Positions 1 through 8,965 of a stretch of DNA of 64,000 nucleotides are shown one piece after another. Each line of letters opens with the position of its first letter. Positions within the stretch are counted from its first letter, which is position 1. The stretch is from Prevotella sp. Lineage in GTDB: Bacteria > Bacteroidota > Bacteroidia > Bacteroidales > Bacteroidaceae. Both the position numbers and the translations under genes were made by a program. The stretch lies in contig JAGCOB010000028.1 of assembly GCA_017645645.1 (NCBI GenBank), positions 1-64,000 of the forward strand, given 5' to 3'. Under the pieces are notes generated by a model, which was given only the letters and a program-made list of their open reading frames with translations, ran no database searches and was not told the origin of the DNA.

Positions 1-146
1 TAATTTGTAATTAGTATGATTGCGTCTTCTTGGTTCGAACTATAGCACATCTTGTAACGCGCTGATATTAAACCATATAGAAAATACTCGAATTTAATAG
101 AATTAAATGGATTTTGCGCGAAGTAGGGCAGTAATCCCGACTGAAG

Positions 147-184
147 AAAAGCCTGACTGATGGATTTTCAGTCAGGCTTTTTTC
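147..184. terminator. Bidirectional rho-independent terminator
   Basis: Perfect 10-bp stem GCCTGACTGA / TCAGTCAGGC with a 7-nt loop, preceded by AAAA and followed by six T. It can end transcription of the minus-strand operon that finishes at 239 and of whatever lies to the left. The rest of 1-238 shows no gene that I recognise. Confidence 0.85.
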
Positions 185-238
185 ATGTCAGTGTATTAAT
201 ATCCAGTTTCTTATTAAGGCGGCTCTTGGTGCTGCGGA

Positions 239-811
239 TTAATTATCCGGATCGCCTAAGTAGTGATACTCCGTAACATTGGGGTTCTCACCGACATACT
301 CATCCTGTGGTGCGGGGTCGATGAGGCGTTTCTTGTTATAGTTCTTGAAGGTGCTGACGAACATGATAATGTCACTGTATTTCACGGTAGGGATGACGGT
401 ATTGAAGATGCCGACACCCACCCGGATACCCTCAGCACTTAAATTGTTGCGAAGGCGAGCCGTAGAATAGAAACTGTGATGATAGATCTCCAGTTTGTTG
501 TACTTGTCGAATGCCTCCATCGCATCTTTGTCGTTGATAGTAGTGTCAGCCTCTGTGAAGATGCGGGAGACATTTGCTACAGCATCGTCAATGGCATCAC
601 CCTTGATGCTGTCGTTGTCCTGGATGCACTCACGGATATTGTCCATCATCTCCCGCTCCATCTTCTCATTAGAAGGAACGGTGATAACAGCAATCACGAA
701 GAGAACGGCAAAGAACACAAGGAGAATGATGATCTTTCCCAGGCAACTGTGATAGAACTCCTGGGGGAGTGATTGTTTTGTACGATATGAATTTCTTGAG
801 TCCTGTTCCAT
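239..811 (-). CDS. Small membrane-anchored protein, DUF4359-like
   Basis: A 190-residue protein with one strong membrane segment at about residues 26-46 (a run of I, L, V and F) after a basic, Ser-rich N-terminus. The rest is a soluble, acidic domain that includes a motif FNTVIPTVKYSDIIMFVSTF near residues 136-155. This looks like the DUF4359 type of small Bacteroidales proteins, but the assignment is from memory of the pattern and the function is unknown. It is the last gene of a minus-strand operon, 23 nt behind folE, and ends before the terminator at 147-184. Confidence 0.7.
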   Translation of the reverse strand: MEQDSRNSYRTKQSLPQEFYHSCLGKIIILLVFFAVLFVIAVITVPSNEKMEREMMDNIRECIQDNDSIKGDAIDDAVANVSRIFTEADTTINDKDAMEAFDKYNKLEIYHHSFYSTARLRNNLSAEGIRVGVGIFNTVIPTVKYSDIIMFVSTFKNYNKKRLIDPAPQDEYVGENPNVTEYHYLGDPDN

Positions 812-834
812 AATGATATTGTTTAATAGTTGTA

Positions 835-1419
835 TTATGACTTGTTATGTATCAGATTCATAAATTCCTGTCTGGTCTTGGCTTGGTTGAAGGCACCGCT
901 GAAGTCACTGGTCGTAGTAATGGCATTCTGCTTTTCGACACCACGCATCTGCATACACATATGGCGGGCCTCTACGACAACCATGACACCCAACGGGTGC
1001 AGTGTCTGTTCAATACATTCCTTGATCTGCAGCGTCATGCGCTCCTGTACCTGTAGGCGATGTGAATAGATGTCAACCACACGGGCAATCTTTGACAGAC
1101 CGGTGATATAACCGTTAGGGATATAGGCTACATGCGCCTTCCCGTAGAAAGGTATCATGTGATGTTCACATAGCGAGAAGAAATCAATGTCTTTGACAAT
1201 GACCATCTGACTATAGTCTTCCTTGAAGAGGGCCTCCTTCAGAACCTGGTGCGCATCCATCGCATAGCCACGGGTCAGTACTTGCATGGCCTTGGCGACA
1301 CGCATGGGAGTCTTCAACAGTCCTTCCCTGTCAACATCCTCGCCAAGCAGTTTCAGGATATCCTTATAATGGGCGGCGAGTTCGTCAAGTCCTTCTCTGT
1401 ATTCTGTTTCTGGATTCAT
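835..1419 (-). CDS. folE: GTP cyclohydrolase I
   Basis: Catalyses GTP to 7,8-dihydroneopterin triphosphate, the first step of folate (and pterin/queuosine) synthesis, in the cytoplasm. The 194-residue length is normal. The zinc ligands are visible: Cys84 and His87 in [12 protein letters not shown], and Cys155 in [10 protein letters not shown]. The family signature around [20 protein letters not shown] is intact. Its ATG overlaps the stop of the SPOR gene (TAATG), so translation is probably coupled. FolK, a later step of the same pathway, is encoded at 57.7 kb. Confidence 0.97.
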   Translation of the reverse strand: MNPETEYREGLDELAAHYKDILKLLGEDVDREGLLKTPMRVAKAMQVLTRGYAMDAHQVLKEALFKEDYSQMVIVKDIDFFSLCEHHMIPFYGKAHVAYIPNGYITGLSKIARVVDIYSHRLQVQERMTLQIKECIEQTLHPLGVMVVVEARHMCMQMRGVEKQNAITTTSDFSGAFNQAKTRQEFMNLIHNKS

Positions 1420-2018
1420 TAATACTGTACGGTTATTTTTCCTTTGACGACAGATGCCTGCTTGTAGCCCATCTTCTGGAGATTCACCATCATCTGGTGG
1501 GCTTCCTCATAGGTGCGGTAGTTACCCACACGACAGATCCATCGCGGTGAGTAGAAATGGACATAGACGGGAACGTTGGCATAGTGTGACTTGATATTAT
1601 TACGGATCTGCTCAGCCATCTGACGGTCTTTGCGGGAGTTACCTCCTGCAAAAGCCTGAACGCGGTACCCCATGACCTTATGCGTGTTGGTTGCCGTAGT
1701 GGTTGTCGTGACGGCATCGTCCTCCGTCCTTGCCTCTCCGGTCTGGGCAGTTTCCTTATTGGTCTGCCCTTTGTCCTTCGAAGGTTCCGTCTGCTTTTTG
1801 TTGTCGTTTGGCTTTTGGGGTTGTTGCACACCAGTTGCCTGAGGGTCGTTCACCAGTTGTTCAATATCATCACTTTGATGAATAGTCACCGTGCCTTTTC
1901 CCTCCACCTTCTTCTGAACGCGTTCAGTAAAAGTCTGTGCATTGGCATGAACCATCATGCCAACACACAGAATGAATGTGACTGTCCAACGGTCACGACG
2001 AAGGGATATATACTTCAT
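1419..2018 (-). CDS. Exported SPOR-domain protein
   Basis: A signal peptide ([11 protein letters not shown] then a hydrophobic stretch ending VHANAQ) leads into a Gln/Lys/Thr-rich linker and a C-terminal SPOR domain of about 80 residues ([12 protein letters not shown] ... [11 protein letters not shown]). SPOR domains bind denuded septal peptidoglycan, so a periplasmic cell-wall or division role is expected. The ATG at 2018 is preferred over one at 2036, which would overlap tpiA and put charged residues in front of the signal peptide. It lies between tpiA and folE in the operon. The order BT_3928-type / tpiA / SPOR / folE is familiar from Bacteroides. Confidence 0.85.
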   Translation of the reverse strand: MKYISLRRDRWTVTFILCVGMMVHANAQTFTERVQKKVEGKGTVTIHQSDDIEQLVNDPQATGVQQPQKPNDNKKQTEPSKDKGQTNKETAQTGEARTEDDAVTTTTTATNTHKVMGYRVQAFAGGNSRKDRQMAEQIRNNIKSHYANVPVYVHFYSPRWICRVGNYRTYEEAHQMMVNLQKMGYKQASVVKGKITVQY

Positions 2019-2026
2019 GATGCGGA

Positions 2027-2785
2027 TTATTTCCAAGCGTCGATGATTCCCTTGAAGTCGGCAGCCTTCAGAGAAGCACCACCGATCAGACCACCGTCGA
2101 TGTCAGGTTTGGCGAACAACTCGGGAGCGTTGCTTGCCTTGCAAGAACCGCCATAGAGGATGGTGGTGTCGTCGGCAACAGCCTTGCCATATTTGTCGGC
2201 AATGATGGAACGGATGTAAGCGTGGATCTCCTCAGCCTGCTCGGCAGTAGCGGTCTTGCCGGTACCGATAGCCCAGATAGGCTCGTAGGCAATGATGATC
2301 TTACGGAAGTCCTCCTCAGAGAGGTTGAAGACGCTGCCCTCGAGTTCTGCCTTTACAACTTCGTTCTGCTTGCCAGCCTCACGCTCTTCCAGGCTTTCAC
2401 CAATACAGAAGATCACCTTCAGATCATTCTTCTGGGCGAGCAACACCTTCTCCTTCAGGATCTCAGGAGTCTCCTTGTAATACTCACGACGCTCAGAGTG
2501 ACCGAGAATGACATACTGTGCACCTGTGCTCTTCACCATCTCTGCAGAAACCTCACCCGTGAAGGCACCCTTCTCCTTGTCAGCGCAGTTCTCGGCACCC
2601 AGACCGATGATGTCCTGATCAAGGAACTGTGCGATAGAAGCGAGGTGGATAAACGGAGTGCAGATGACTACACCACAGTTAGGCTTGTCAGCCTTCAAAG
2701 TCTCGTTGAGCTCCTTTGCCAGAGCGATACCATCCTGGAGATTCATGTTCATCTTCCAGTTTCCTGCTACAATTTTCTTTCTCAT
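2027..2785 (-). CDS. tpiA: Triose-phosphate isomerase (own start inside the fused frame)
   Basis: Interconverts glyceraldehyde-3-phosphate and dihydroxyacetone phosphate in glycolysis. From the internal ATG the protein is 252 residues, the normal family length, which argues that this ATG is the true start. The active-site residues are present: Lys11 in NWKMN, His96 in ILGHSERR, Glu168 in [12 protein letters not shown], plus the phosphate-binding loop [10 protein letters not shown] and GGLIGGASL. There is no Shine-Dalgarno site, which is usual in Bacteroidota. It is the downstream half of the continuous frame described in the preceding entry. Confidence 0.95.
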   Translation of the reverse strand: MRKKIVAGNWKMNMNLQDGIALAKELNETLKADKPNCGVVICTPFIHLASIAQFLDQDIIGLGAENCADKEKGAFTGEVSAEMVKSTGAQYVILGHSERREYYKETPEILKEKVLLAQKNDLKVIFCIGESLEEREAGKQNEVVKAELEGSVFNLSEEDFRKIIIAYEPIWAIGTGKTATAEQAEEIHAYIRSIIADKYGKAVADDTTILYGGSCKASNAPELFAKPDIDGGLIGGASLKAADFKGIIDAWK

Positions 2786-3958
2786 GTTTTTACGTTTTAA
2801 AATTTGATATAACTTAATTGATTTTTCATTTTTCTTTATCCAGTTCGACCAAGCCCACAGACGGTCGGCAATGGTCAACAATACCAGCGGCAGCACATAC
2901 CATAGGAGAATCACCAGGATCTTTTTAGGCACGGAGTCCTCAGGTATCTTTCCTGTCTCCGTCTGCTCCAACGGTGTAATCAACTCATCCTCTTCCGGCA
3001 GGTTGTTGTGACTCCACTTGCGGATGACGGTACCGTCTTTGAGCAGCATCAGTCCCGGATTACTCCGTATCATGGTCTTCAGGACGATGTCGTCCGTCTG
3101 ACAGAACGTATACTCTGCTCCTGTACCGTCTCGCCATTTGGTGATGGCTTTCTCTCCGCTGGCTGTCAGACCGTAGAAGGGATAACCTTTCTCTTGGGCG
3201 TATTCAAACACCTGATTGATCTGGTCGAACTGACTCTCGTCAGCCTCTTCCAAATGGGGGGACACCAGCAGGAACACATAGCCTTTCTCGTTCAGCACGG
3301 AGTCAGTGATGTCTTCCCCGTCGTCCGTGCGTTCCAAGAAGAACTCACTGTAGGGCGACTCGTTACCCTCCATCATCTGCTGCCATCCCTTTCGCAGATC
3401 CGTCCCGATATGATAGGGTCGGAAGTCGAAATACGGCAAGTCATAGAGCGACCGTCCTGCTACAATGAGGATAAACAAGGCGGTGAAGTTCATCACGATC
3501 CATTGGTTCGTCCTCGATATGAAGCGCATCATCTCCAGCGGATACCTCACTAGCAGGATGGCACATGCCAGTAGGATGATGTTCTTCCAGAATGTCTGCC
3601 AGTTGGTGAGCACGACAGCATCCCCAAAACAACCACAGTCACTGATGGGATTGGCGAGAGCCAGCCACAGTGTCAGCGGTGTCATGATCATCAGCCATCC
3701 CAAGATGGTACGTGTCACTACACGTCGACGGATGGCAAATAACAGACAGATGCCGAGCCAGAACTCGGCTGCCGACAGGAGAACGGACAGGATGAGTGTC
3801 ACAGCATCGGGGATATAGGCTCCCAGATGCATCGCCTCCAGATAGTCGGTTATCTTATATTGTGTGCCCAGCGGGTCTACTGCCTTGACGAATCCTGACA
3901 GGATAAACGCCAGCGCGACAACCAGTCGGGCTATATTCACCAATATCTTTCTCGTCAT
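2027..3958 (-). CDS. BT_3928-type DoxX membrane protein reading in frame into TpiA
   Basis: One uninterrupted reading frame holds two proteins. Residues 1-390 resemble the BT_3928 family: four N-terminal membrane segments of the DoxX/MauE type with a CGCFGD motif near residue 108, a thioredoxin-like extracytoplasmic stretch (about 180-340), and a last membrane segment (about 350-365). A basic linker ([13 protein letters not shown]) then runs straight into [13 protein letters not shown], the start of triose-phosphate isomerase. In relatives these are separate neighbouring genes. The linker DNA is AT-rich like an intergenic spacer, and a one-base shift would end the first gene at a TTTTAA. The start shares one base with the DUF1599 stop (TGATG). 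A GTG at 3961 is an alternative start. Either a genuine read-through or fusion, or a one-base sequence error. Confidence 0.75.
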   Translation of the reverse strand: MTRKILVNIARLVVALAFILSGFVKAVDPLGTQYKITDYLEAMHLGAYIPDAVTLILSVLLSAAEFWLGICLLFAIRRRVVTRTILGWLMIMTPLTLWLALANPISDCGCFGDAVVLTNWQTFWKNIILLACAILLVRYPLEMMRFISRTNQWIVMNFTALFILIVAGRSLYDLPYFDFRPYHIGTDLRKGWQQMMEGNESPYSEFFLERTDDGEDITDSVLNEKGYVFLLVSPHLEEADESQFDQINQVFEYAQEKGYPFYGLTASGEKAITKWRDGTGAEYTFCQTDDIVLKTMIRSNPGLMLLKDGTVIRKWSHNNLPEEDELITPLEQTETGKIPEDSVPKKILVILLWYVLPLVLLTIADRLWAWSNWIKKNEKSIKLYQILKRKNMRKKIVAGNWKMNMNLQDGIALAKELNETLKADKPNCGVVICTPFIHLASIAQFLDQDIIGLGAENCADKEKGAFTGEVSAEMVKSTGAQYVILGHSERREYYKETPEILKEKVLLAQKNDLKVIFCIGESLEEREAGKQNEVVKAELEGSVFNLSEEDFRKIIIAYEPIWAIGTGKTATAEQAEEIHAYIRSIIADKYGKAVADDTTILYGGSCKASNAPELFAKPDIDGGLIGGASLKAADFKGIIDAWK

Positions 3959-4506
3959 CACTCACTCAACTTGATCGCTCCGAAGACCGCATAGTTGATG
4001 ATGTCCATATAATTGGCATCAATGCCCTCGCTGACAAGGGTGTCGCCTCCGAGATTCTCAATCTCCTTGATGCGTTCTATCTTGGTGAGGATAAAATCCG
4101 TATAACTACTGACGCGCATACCACGCCATGCCTCGTCATAGTCATGGTTCTTGCGCTTCATCAGTTCCAAAGCTTCCAAGGCATAGCGGTCATAGAGCGC
4201 CATCGCCTCTTTGGGCTGCATGTCAACCGTATCCGAGAAACCATGTGCCAGTTGGATAAGTCCCACGATACCGTAGTTGATCAGGGCGATGAACTCAGGC
4301 CGGATGCCTTCGCCCACTAGCGACTCCTTCTTGATTTCCAGGGAACGGATGCGCTTTGCCTTAATAAATAACTGGTCGGTGAGTGACTGGGGACGCAGAA
4401 TGCGCCATGATGCCCCATAGTCGTGGAGTTTCTTCTCGAACAGGCTGCGGCATTCCTGCATCACCTGCTCAAACTGCGCGTTGGTCTTCTCGTTTTCCTT
4501 TGCCAT
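3958..4506 (-). CDS. DUF1599 (nucleotide modification-associated domain 1) protein
   Basis: A 182-residue cytoplasmic protein made of two similar halves. The first contains [14 protein letters not shown] then [18 protein letters not shown]; the second contains [14 protein letters not shown] then [18 protein letters not shown]. Each ends in an INYG/INYA helix. This is the duplicated DUF1599 architecture. The family has been linked by others to nucleotide or base modification contexts, but here it sits in a housekeeping operon, next to the BT_3928-type gene as in Bacteroides, so the role is unclear. It follows the PAP2 gene by 8 nt. Confidence 0.9.
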   Translation of the reverse strand: MAKENEKTNAQFEQVMQECRSLFEKKLHDYGASWRILRPQSLTDQLFIKAKRIRSLEIKKESLVGEGIRPEFIALINYGIVGLIQLAHGFSDTVDMQPKEAMALYDRYALEALELMKRKNHDYDEAWRGMRVSSYTDFILTKIERIKEIENLGGDTLVSEGIDANYMDIINYAVFGAIKLSE

Positions 4507-4514
4507 GGTGTATT

Positions 4515-6164
4515 TTAGAAATTAATGGAGAAGGAGGCACCCAGCACGAAGGAATGCATGGTCTTCTTGATGCTCTTGGTTGCTGTGAAATAATCTTTAT
4601 ACTCTTGTTCGGTCACGTTTTCGAAAGCAGAAGGGAACATGGCGTAAAGATAGCCTCCGTAGTTGTAATTCATCGTGTAGGTCTTACGGGCAACATCGTA
4701 ATCGAGGAACACCTTCCATGAGAAGTTCTTTTTATAGGCATAGGTCAGAGAGAGACCCGTACCGAACTTCCATGTCTTGTTGCCGTCTACGGTAAAGTAG
4801 TCCCATTCTAAATCGTAATCATTACCAGTTGGCTGATCGGGCTTGTCACCTTCTTTATATTCCTTACCAGAAATCTTGGCATTCAAGGAGAGTTCCTGCA
4901 TGATGCTGCGACCGAAGAGCAGTTTACTGCCTAATGCAAAGCGATCAGAGAGGGGGAGATTGAAATAAGCACCCAGATCAACGGCAAATTCCGACAGGTG
5001 GTCGCTCTCGATAACGAAGTCGATATCGTCAATGGTAGCCTCGATGTCAGCCAGGTCTTCTTCGTCTAATTGGCTTATTTCATCATACAATGAATATACA
5101 TCCTCCCATGCGAAATCCGTAATCTTGTTCCATCCCTTGATAGGTGAACTCTTCACACGTAAGCGACCACCCACACCGATGTAGGGATTGAAGAAGTAAG
5201 CACCTTCTGCGCTAACTGCAGTGGAAGCCTGGAATTTCAGGTTCAGGTTATCGGCCCATCCGTATTCTTTCATGTTAAAGTCAAGGTCACGGGTTCCTAG
5301 TCCGATACCCATCGAAATAGAGAAGAACGAAGGGTGGTCGATGACGCTGGGAGCACCGATGATGTCGTTACGCAGCAGTCCCTTACCCTTGAAAAGCAGG
5401 TCGCAGATGGCATAGCCTAACTCACCGGAGAGGATACCGATGCCGGCACCTGAGAGTACGTCGCTAATCCAGTGGCGGTTGTTGAGTACACGCATCACAC
5501 CTGTTGCCGTTGCCACGCCATAGCCTGCAACAGACCACCATGGTGAACGGGTGAGACCATATTCCTTATGCAACAACGTAGCACCTACGAAAGCTGTGGC
5601 AGTATGTCCTGAGGGCCATGAGTTGGCAGAGCTACCGTCAGGGCGCACCTCCTTAGCTGTGTATTTGATGGTATTGACAAGGAGTGCCATGATACCATAG
5701 CCCATACCGGCACTTGCCAACAGACGGGGCCAGTCGCTACGACCCTCGTAACCGCCTAACTTCATACCCACTACGGCAGCAGGACCGAAGAACTGGGTGT
5801 AATCGTCAATGCCAGTCTTAAACTTAGTCAACAAAGAGTGCTTTGTCTGCTGCTTGAAGGCGTTCTTCTCGCTCTTGGCGATGATACCAGCCACAAATAA
5901 AGGTACGCCTACAAAGGTCATATCATCCATGAATTTATAAGGCTTGGTGTCAGGATTCGTCTTTGACTTAAAGAAGCTGAAATCCATCTTGGGAGTCGGT
6001 GCTTCCAAAGCCTTTAAATCGTAGTTCTCGTAAGTGACAGTTCCCAGTTCGGCTTTCATCTCAGGAACAGTCAGTTTCATGGGTTCCATGTTTAAATAGT
6101 CGTCGGTGCCTGCCATGGCATTCATGGCGATTCCAACAAGCAACAGGGTAAGAAATCTCCTCAT
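4515..6164 (-). CDS. PAP2-family phosphatase with C-terminal outer-membrane-type beta domain
   Basis: A signal peptide (MRRFLTLLLVGIAMNAMAG) precedes a PAP2 acid phosphatase core with its three motifs: KEVRPDG, SWPSGHTATAF, and RVLNNRHWISDVLSG. Such enzymes dephosphorylate lipid phosphates such as undecaprenyl pyrophosphate or lipid A. The last 260 or so residues alternate aromatic and polar residues in barrel-like strands and end in FVLGASFSINF, with a terminal Phe as in outer-membrane barrels. The start at 6164 is chosen because the next upstream Met (6215) would lie upstream of the -7 promoter box and prefix the signal peptide. First gene of the minus-strand operon. Confidence 0.88.
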   Translation of the reverse strand: MRRFLTLLLVGIAMNAMAGTDDYLNMEPMKLTVPEMKAELGTVTYENYDLKALEAPTPKMDFSFFKSKTNPDTKPYKFMDDMTFVGVPLFVAGIIAKSEKNAFKQQTKHSLLTKFKTGIDDYTQFFGPAAVVGMKLGGYEGRSDWPRLLASAGMGYGIMALLVNTIKYTAKEVRPDGSSANSWPSGHTATAFVGATLLHKEYGLTRSPWWSVAGYGVATATGVMRVLNNRHWISDVLSGAGIGILSGELGYAICDLLFKGKGLLRNDIIGAPSVIDHPSFFSISMGIGLGTRDLDFNMKEYGWADNLNLKFQASTAVSAEGAYFFNPYIGVGGRLRVKSSPIKGWNKITDFAWEDVYSLYDEISQLDEEDLADIEATIDDIDFVIESDHLSEFAVDLGAYFNLPLSDRFALGSKLLFGRSIMQELSLNAKISGKEYKEGDKPDQPTGNDYDLEWDYFTVDGNKTWKFGTGLSLTYAYKKNFSWKVFLDYDVARKTYTMNYNYGGYLYAMFPSAFENVTEQEYKDYFTATKSIKKTMHSFVLGASFSINF

Positions 6165-6196
6165 AATTATTGGGTTAATTAAATAATTATATATGT

Positions 6197-6235
6197 TTTG
6201 TGTGCAAAGGTACAAATAATTTTGTATTTTTGCAA
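6197..6235. promoter_or_regulatory. Divergent promoters: PAP2 operon (minus) and tRNA nucleotidyltransferase (plus)
   Basis: On the minus strand TTG (6235-6233), a 20-nt spacer and TACCTTTG (6212-6205) match the Bacteroidota -33/-7 consensus exactly. On the plus strand TATTTTTG (6225-6232) fits the -7 box, with a weak upstream element. The two overlap, so the two polymerases would compete for the site. Confidence 0.75.
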
Positions 6236-6256
6236 CCGAAAAGAGAGAAAAAAGAA

Positions 6257-7696
6257 ATGAAACTCTATTCTGATGCCGCTTTGGCGAAGATATTAGATAA
6301 GGAAATCTTCCATCAAATCAGCGATGTAGCAGACCATTTAGGCGTAGAGTGCTATGTGGTGGGAGGCTATGTGCGTGATATCTTCTTGGAGCGTCCTTCC
6401 GACGATATTGATGTCGTCGTGGTAGGTAGTGGTATTGAGGTAGCATCGGAATTGAAAAAGATGTTGGGAAAACGTGCCCATCTAAGTGTCTTCAAGAATT
6501 TCGGGACAGCACAGGTGAAGTTTCATGACATGGAAATAGAGTTTGTGGGAGCCCGTAAGGAGAGTTATAGTCATGATTCTCGCAAGCCGATTGTGGAGAA
6601 TGGTACGTTGGAGGATGACCAGAACCGTCGTGACTTCACCATCAATGCGATGGCTATCTGTTTGAATAAGAGCCGTTTCGGAGAGCTTGTAGACCCTTTT
6701 AACGGTATTGCCGACCTGCAGGATGGTATTATTGCCACACCCCTTGACCCTGAAATCACATTCAGTGACGACCCGCTGCGCATGATGCGCTGTATCCGTT
6801 TTGCCACCCAGTTGAATTTCCAGATAGAAGGAGAGACGTTTAGGGCGTTGGAGAACATGGCTGACCGCATCAAGATTGTCAGTGGGGAGCGTATCGAGGT
6901 AGAGCTCAATAAGATCATGATGTCCTCACATCCCAGCATCGGTTTCGAGTACCTGCAGCGCAGTGGTCTCTTGCAACGTATCCTTCCTGAACTTGCTGCC
7001 CTTGATATCGTGGAGAAGAGAGACAACAGGGCGCATAAGAATAACTTCTATCATACCCTTGAAGTCCTTGAAAACGTAATAGCTAATAGCCAACAGCCAA
7101 CATCCAACGACCTCTGGCTCCGCTGGGCTGCCTTGCTCCATGACATCGGCAAGACAAAGACCAAGCGGTGGGAACCGAAGGCAGGATGGACCTTCCATAA
7201 TCATAATTTTATCGGGGCGAAGATGGTGCCTGAGATCTTCCGTCGACTGAAACTGCCGATGGGTGCAGAGATGCGTTATGTACAGAAACTCGTCGATCTC
7301 CACATGCGTCCCATTGCCATAGCCGACGAGGAAGTGACAGACTCTGCCGTGCGTCGTCTGTTGAATGATGCTGGTGAGGATATCGACGACCTGATGACGC
7401 TTTGTGAGGCAGACATCACGTCGAAGAACGAGGTGCGTAAGAAAATGTTCTTGGAGAATTTCCGCATGGTACGTGAGAAGCTTGCAGACCTGAAGGAGAA
7501 AGACTATGTACGATTACTCCAGCCTGTCATCGATGGTAATGAGATTATGGAACTCTTTCATTTGCAGCCTTCACGGGAAGTGGGTGTCCTGAAACAATAC
7601 CTGAAAGATGCCGTTCTCGACAACAAGGTAGAGAACGAGCGTGAACCCCTCATGCAACTATTGATGGAGAAAGCAAAGTCAATGGGACTTATTTAG
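6257..7696 (+). CDS. CCA tRNA nucleotidyltransferase / poly(A) polymerase-type enzyme with HD domain
   Basis: Adds or repairs the 3' CCA end of tRNA. The N-terminus has the class II nucleotidyltransferase signature VVGGYVRDIFLERPSDDIDV, with the catalytic DxD. The RNA-binding region RRDFTINAMA and PLRMMRCIRFATQL follow, and an HD phosphohydrolase domain (LLHDIGKTKTKRW) lies near residue 295. The start at 6257 follows the -7 box by about 25 nt; the longer frame from 6200 would begin before the promoter. The 479-residue length is normal for the HD-containing form. Its stop overlaps the stop of the convergent sigma-factor gene by 8 nt. Confidence 0.94.
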   Translation: MKLYSDAALAKILDKEIFHQISDVADHLGVECYVVGGYVRDIFLERPSDDIDVVVVGSGIEVASELKKMLGKRAHLSVFKNFGTAQVKFHDMEIEFVGARKESYSHDSRKPIVENGTLEDDQNRRDFTINAMAICLNKSRFGELVDPFNGIADLQDGIIATPLDPEITFSDDPLRMMRCIRFATQLNFQIEGETFRALENMADRIKIVSGERIEVELNKIMMSSHPSIGFEYLQRSGLLQRILPELAALDIVEKRDNRAHKNNFYHTLEVLENVIANSQQPTSNDLWLRWAALLHDIGKTKTKRWEPKAGWTFHNHNFIGAKMVPEIFRRLKLPMGAEMRYVQKLVDLHMRPIAIADEEVTDSAVRRLLNDAGEDIDDLMTLCEADITSKNEVRKKMFLENFRMVREKLADLKEKDYVRLLQPVIDGNEIMELFHLQPSREVGVLKQYLKDAVLDNKVENEREPLMQLLMEKAKSMGLI

Positions 7697-8246
7697 CCAC
7701 TTTGTGGAGTTTGCGTAATGCCTTGTCTCGGATTTGTCGGACGCGCTCGCGTTTGAGTCCAAGACGCTCACCAATCTCTGCCATCGTCTGACGTTCCGTG
7801 TCCACGCCATAGAAAGCCCTGATGACAGCCTGTTCCCGTTCGTTGAGAACAGTGATGGCACGAACTAAATCATCGGAGAGGGCGTTCTGCTCCAGAACCT
7901 GATCGGTCTTGGGCGCATCTTTGTCTTCCAACACGTTAAGCAGCGTGTAGTTATTGTTGGAACCAACAGGCAGACTTTCATCCGTGGAGAGCACGGGCGT
8001 CTCTCCTGTCACACGACGGATGGCATCTTCAATACTCCGACGGATATAAGGAGCAGCAAAGGTGACAAAAGGTTTGCCACGACTGGGGTCGTATTTCTCG
8101 GCAGCCTTGATGATACCAATCGTTCCTTCACTAATCAGGTCGTCAGTACTCAGCAACTCTGACGTATATTGTCGTGCCAGTGTCACCACGTACCCCATAT
8201 TCTTCGTGACCAGTTCGTCACGCTGTTTCTCTTGTTCGTTTGCCAT
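7689..8246 (-). CDS. Short sigma-70 family RNA polymerase sigma factor
   Basis: A 185-residue sigma factor. Region 2 is clear (LISEGTIGIIKAAEKY, then GKPFVTFAAPYIRRSIEDAI) and so is the region 4 helix-turn-helix (MAEIGERLGLKRERVRQIRD). Region 1 and most of region 3 are missing, so it is not the primary RpoD. It probably directs an alternative or stationary-phase programme; no anti-sigma gene is adjacent. The start at MANEQEK follows a perfect promoter with a leader of only a few bases; the upstream Met at 8285 precedes the promoter. Confidence 0.9.
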   Translation of the reverse strand: MANEQEKQRDELVTKNMGYVVTLARQYTSELLSTDDLISEGTIGIIKAAEKYDPSRGKPFVTFAAPYIRRSIEDAIRRVTGETPVLSTDESLPVGSNNNYTLLNVLEDKDAPKTDQVLEQNALSDDLVRAITVLNEREQAVIRAFYGVDTERQTMAEIGERLGLKRERVRQIRDKALRKLHKVAK

Positions 8247-8254
8247 AGTGCCGA

Positions 8255-8286
8255 CAAAGATACGACGAAAAAAAAAGAAATCCAAA
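8255..8286 (-). promoter_or_regulatory. Promoter of the sigma-factor gene
   Basis: Minus strand TTTG (8286-8283), 20-nt spacer, TATCTTTG (8262-8255). The ATG follows only 8 nt after the box, so the transcript has almost no leader. The -33 element lies inside the terminator hairpin of the upstream hsp20 gene. Confidence 0.8.
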
Positions 8287-8304
8287 TTTTTATCTGGATT
8301 TCTT
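8275..8304 (-). terminator. Terminator of the hsp20 gene
   Basis: Stem AAGAAATCCA / TGGATTTCTT with a 10-nt AT-rich loop; read on the minus strand it is followed by a long T run. It sits 22 nt beyond the hsp20 stop. Confidence 0.75.
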
Positions 8305-8326
8305 TTCCTGGGACAGGATGAAATTG

Positions 8327-8749
8327 TTATGAAATTTCAATCATACGCGACACCTTCGTTTCCTCCTTTTTCATCTTCGGCAGTACTACCGTCAGGATGC
8401 CGTTGTCGACCTTTGCAGAGATCTGCTCCTTGTCGACATCCTCCGGCAGTGAGTAGTTCTGCTGATAGTTGGTGTAACTGAACTCACGACGCAGGTAGTG
8501 CTGCTTCTTGTTCTCCTCCTTGTGCTCCATCTTGTTCTCGATGGCAATGCTCAGATTGCCGTCGTCATTGATGTTCACACGGCAGTACTCCTTCTTGATG
8601 CCAGGGGCTGCCACCTCCATGGTATAGGCGTTTTCGTCTTCCTTGACGTTGACTGCTGGTGCGGTAGTGGTGGAACAAGCCATCATATCGTTGTTCATAA
8701 AGTCATCGAACACTGTTGGAAACCAACTGTTTTTGAATACTGGTAACAT
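8327..8749 (-). CDS. Hsp20 / alpha-crystallin small heat-shock protein
   Basis: A 140-residue ATP-independent chaperone that holds unfolding proteins. The alpha-crystallin domain runs from about residue 35: VKEDENAYTMEVAAPGIKKE, NLSIAIENK, REFSYTNYQQNYSLPEDVD, and the conserved GILTVVLPK. An N-terminal MLPVFKNSWFPTVFDDFM is typical of Bacteroidales Hsp20. The start at 8749 is fixed by a full AGGAGG seven bases upstream, which is rare in this window. A TATAAT-like box lies on the same strand at 8840-8835. Both points suggest unusually strong or special expression control. Confidence 0.94.
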   Translation of the reverse strand: MLPVFKNSWFPTVFDDFMNNDMMACSTTTAPAVNVKEDENAYTMEVAAPGIKKEYCRVNINDDGNLSIAIENKMEHKEENKKQHYLRREFSYTNYQQNYSLPEDVDKEQISAKVDNGILTVVLPKMKKEETKVSRMIEIS

Positions 8750-8910
8750 AATCATACCTCCTAATTCTATTTTTAATTGTTTGTAAATGTTTTTTTGTTC
8801 TTGAATACCTCTGCTTGCGCTTCGGCGTTCACCCATTATAGTACAAGTTACGTGCCAGTGCCTATTTTGCTGACAGGTTGACAGAAATAGATGACAATAT
8901 GTCGCATTTC

Positions 8911-8941
8911 TTGGTGTTTTCATCCATTATATTTATCTTTG
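8911..8941 (+). promoter_or_regulatory. Promoter of fhs
   Basis: TTG (8911-8913), 20-nt spacer, TATCTTTG (8934-8941), followed 24 nt later by the ATG of formate-THF ligase. Matches the Bacteroidota consensus exactly. Confidence 0.8.
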
Positions 8942-8965
8942 CAGCCGACTAAAAACGAAAAGAAG

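Noticed and set aside
1-146. End of a coding gene or a partial RNA gene at the left edge
   Set aside because: No frame with recognisable protein content and no known RNA motif could be supported.
1680-2156. A 158-codon plus-strand frame across the SPOR and tpiA genes
   Set aside because: Antisense to two genes with clear domains; no motif of its own.
2027-3958. A purposeful bifunctional enzyme
   Set aside because: The linker has spacer-like composition and TpiA has its own well-placed ATG, so I do not claim a functional fusion; it is reported as an oddity to check.
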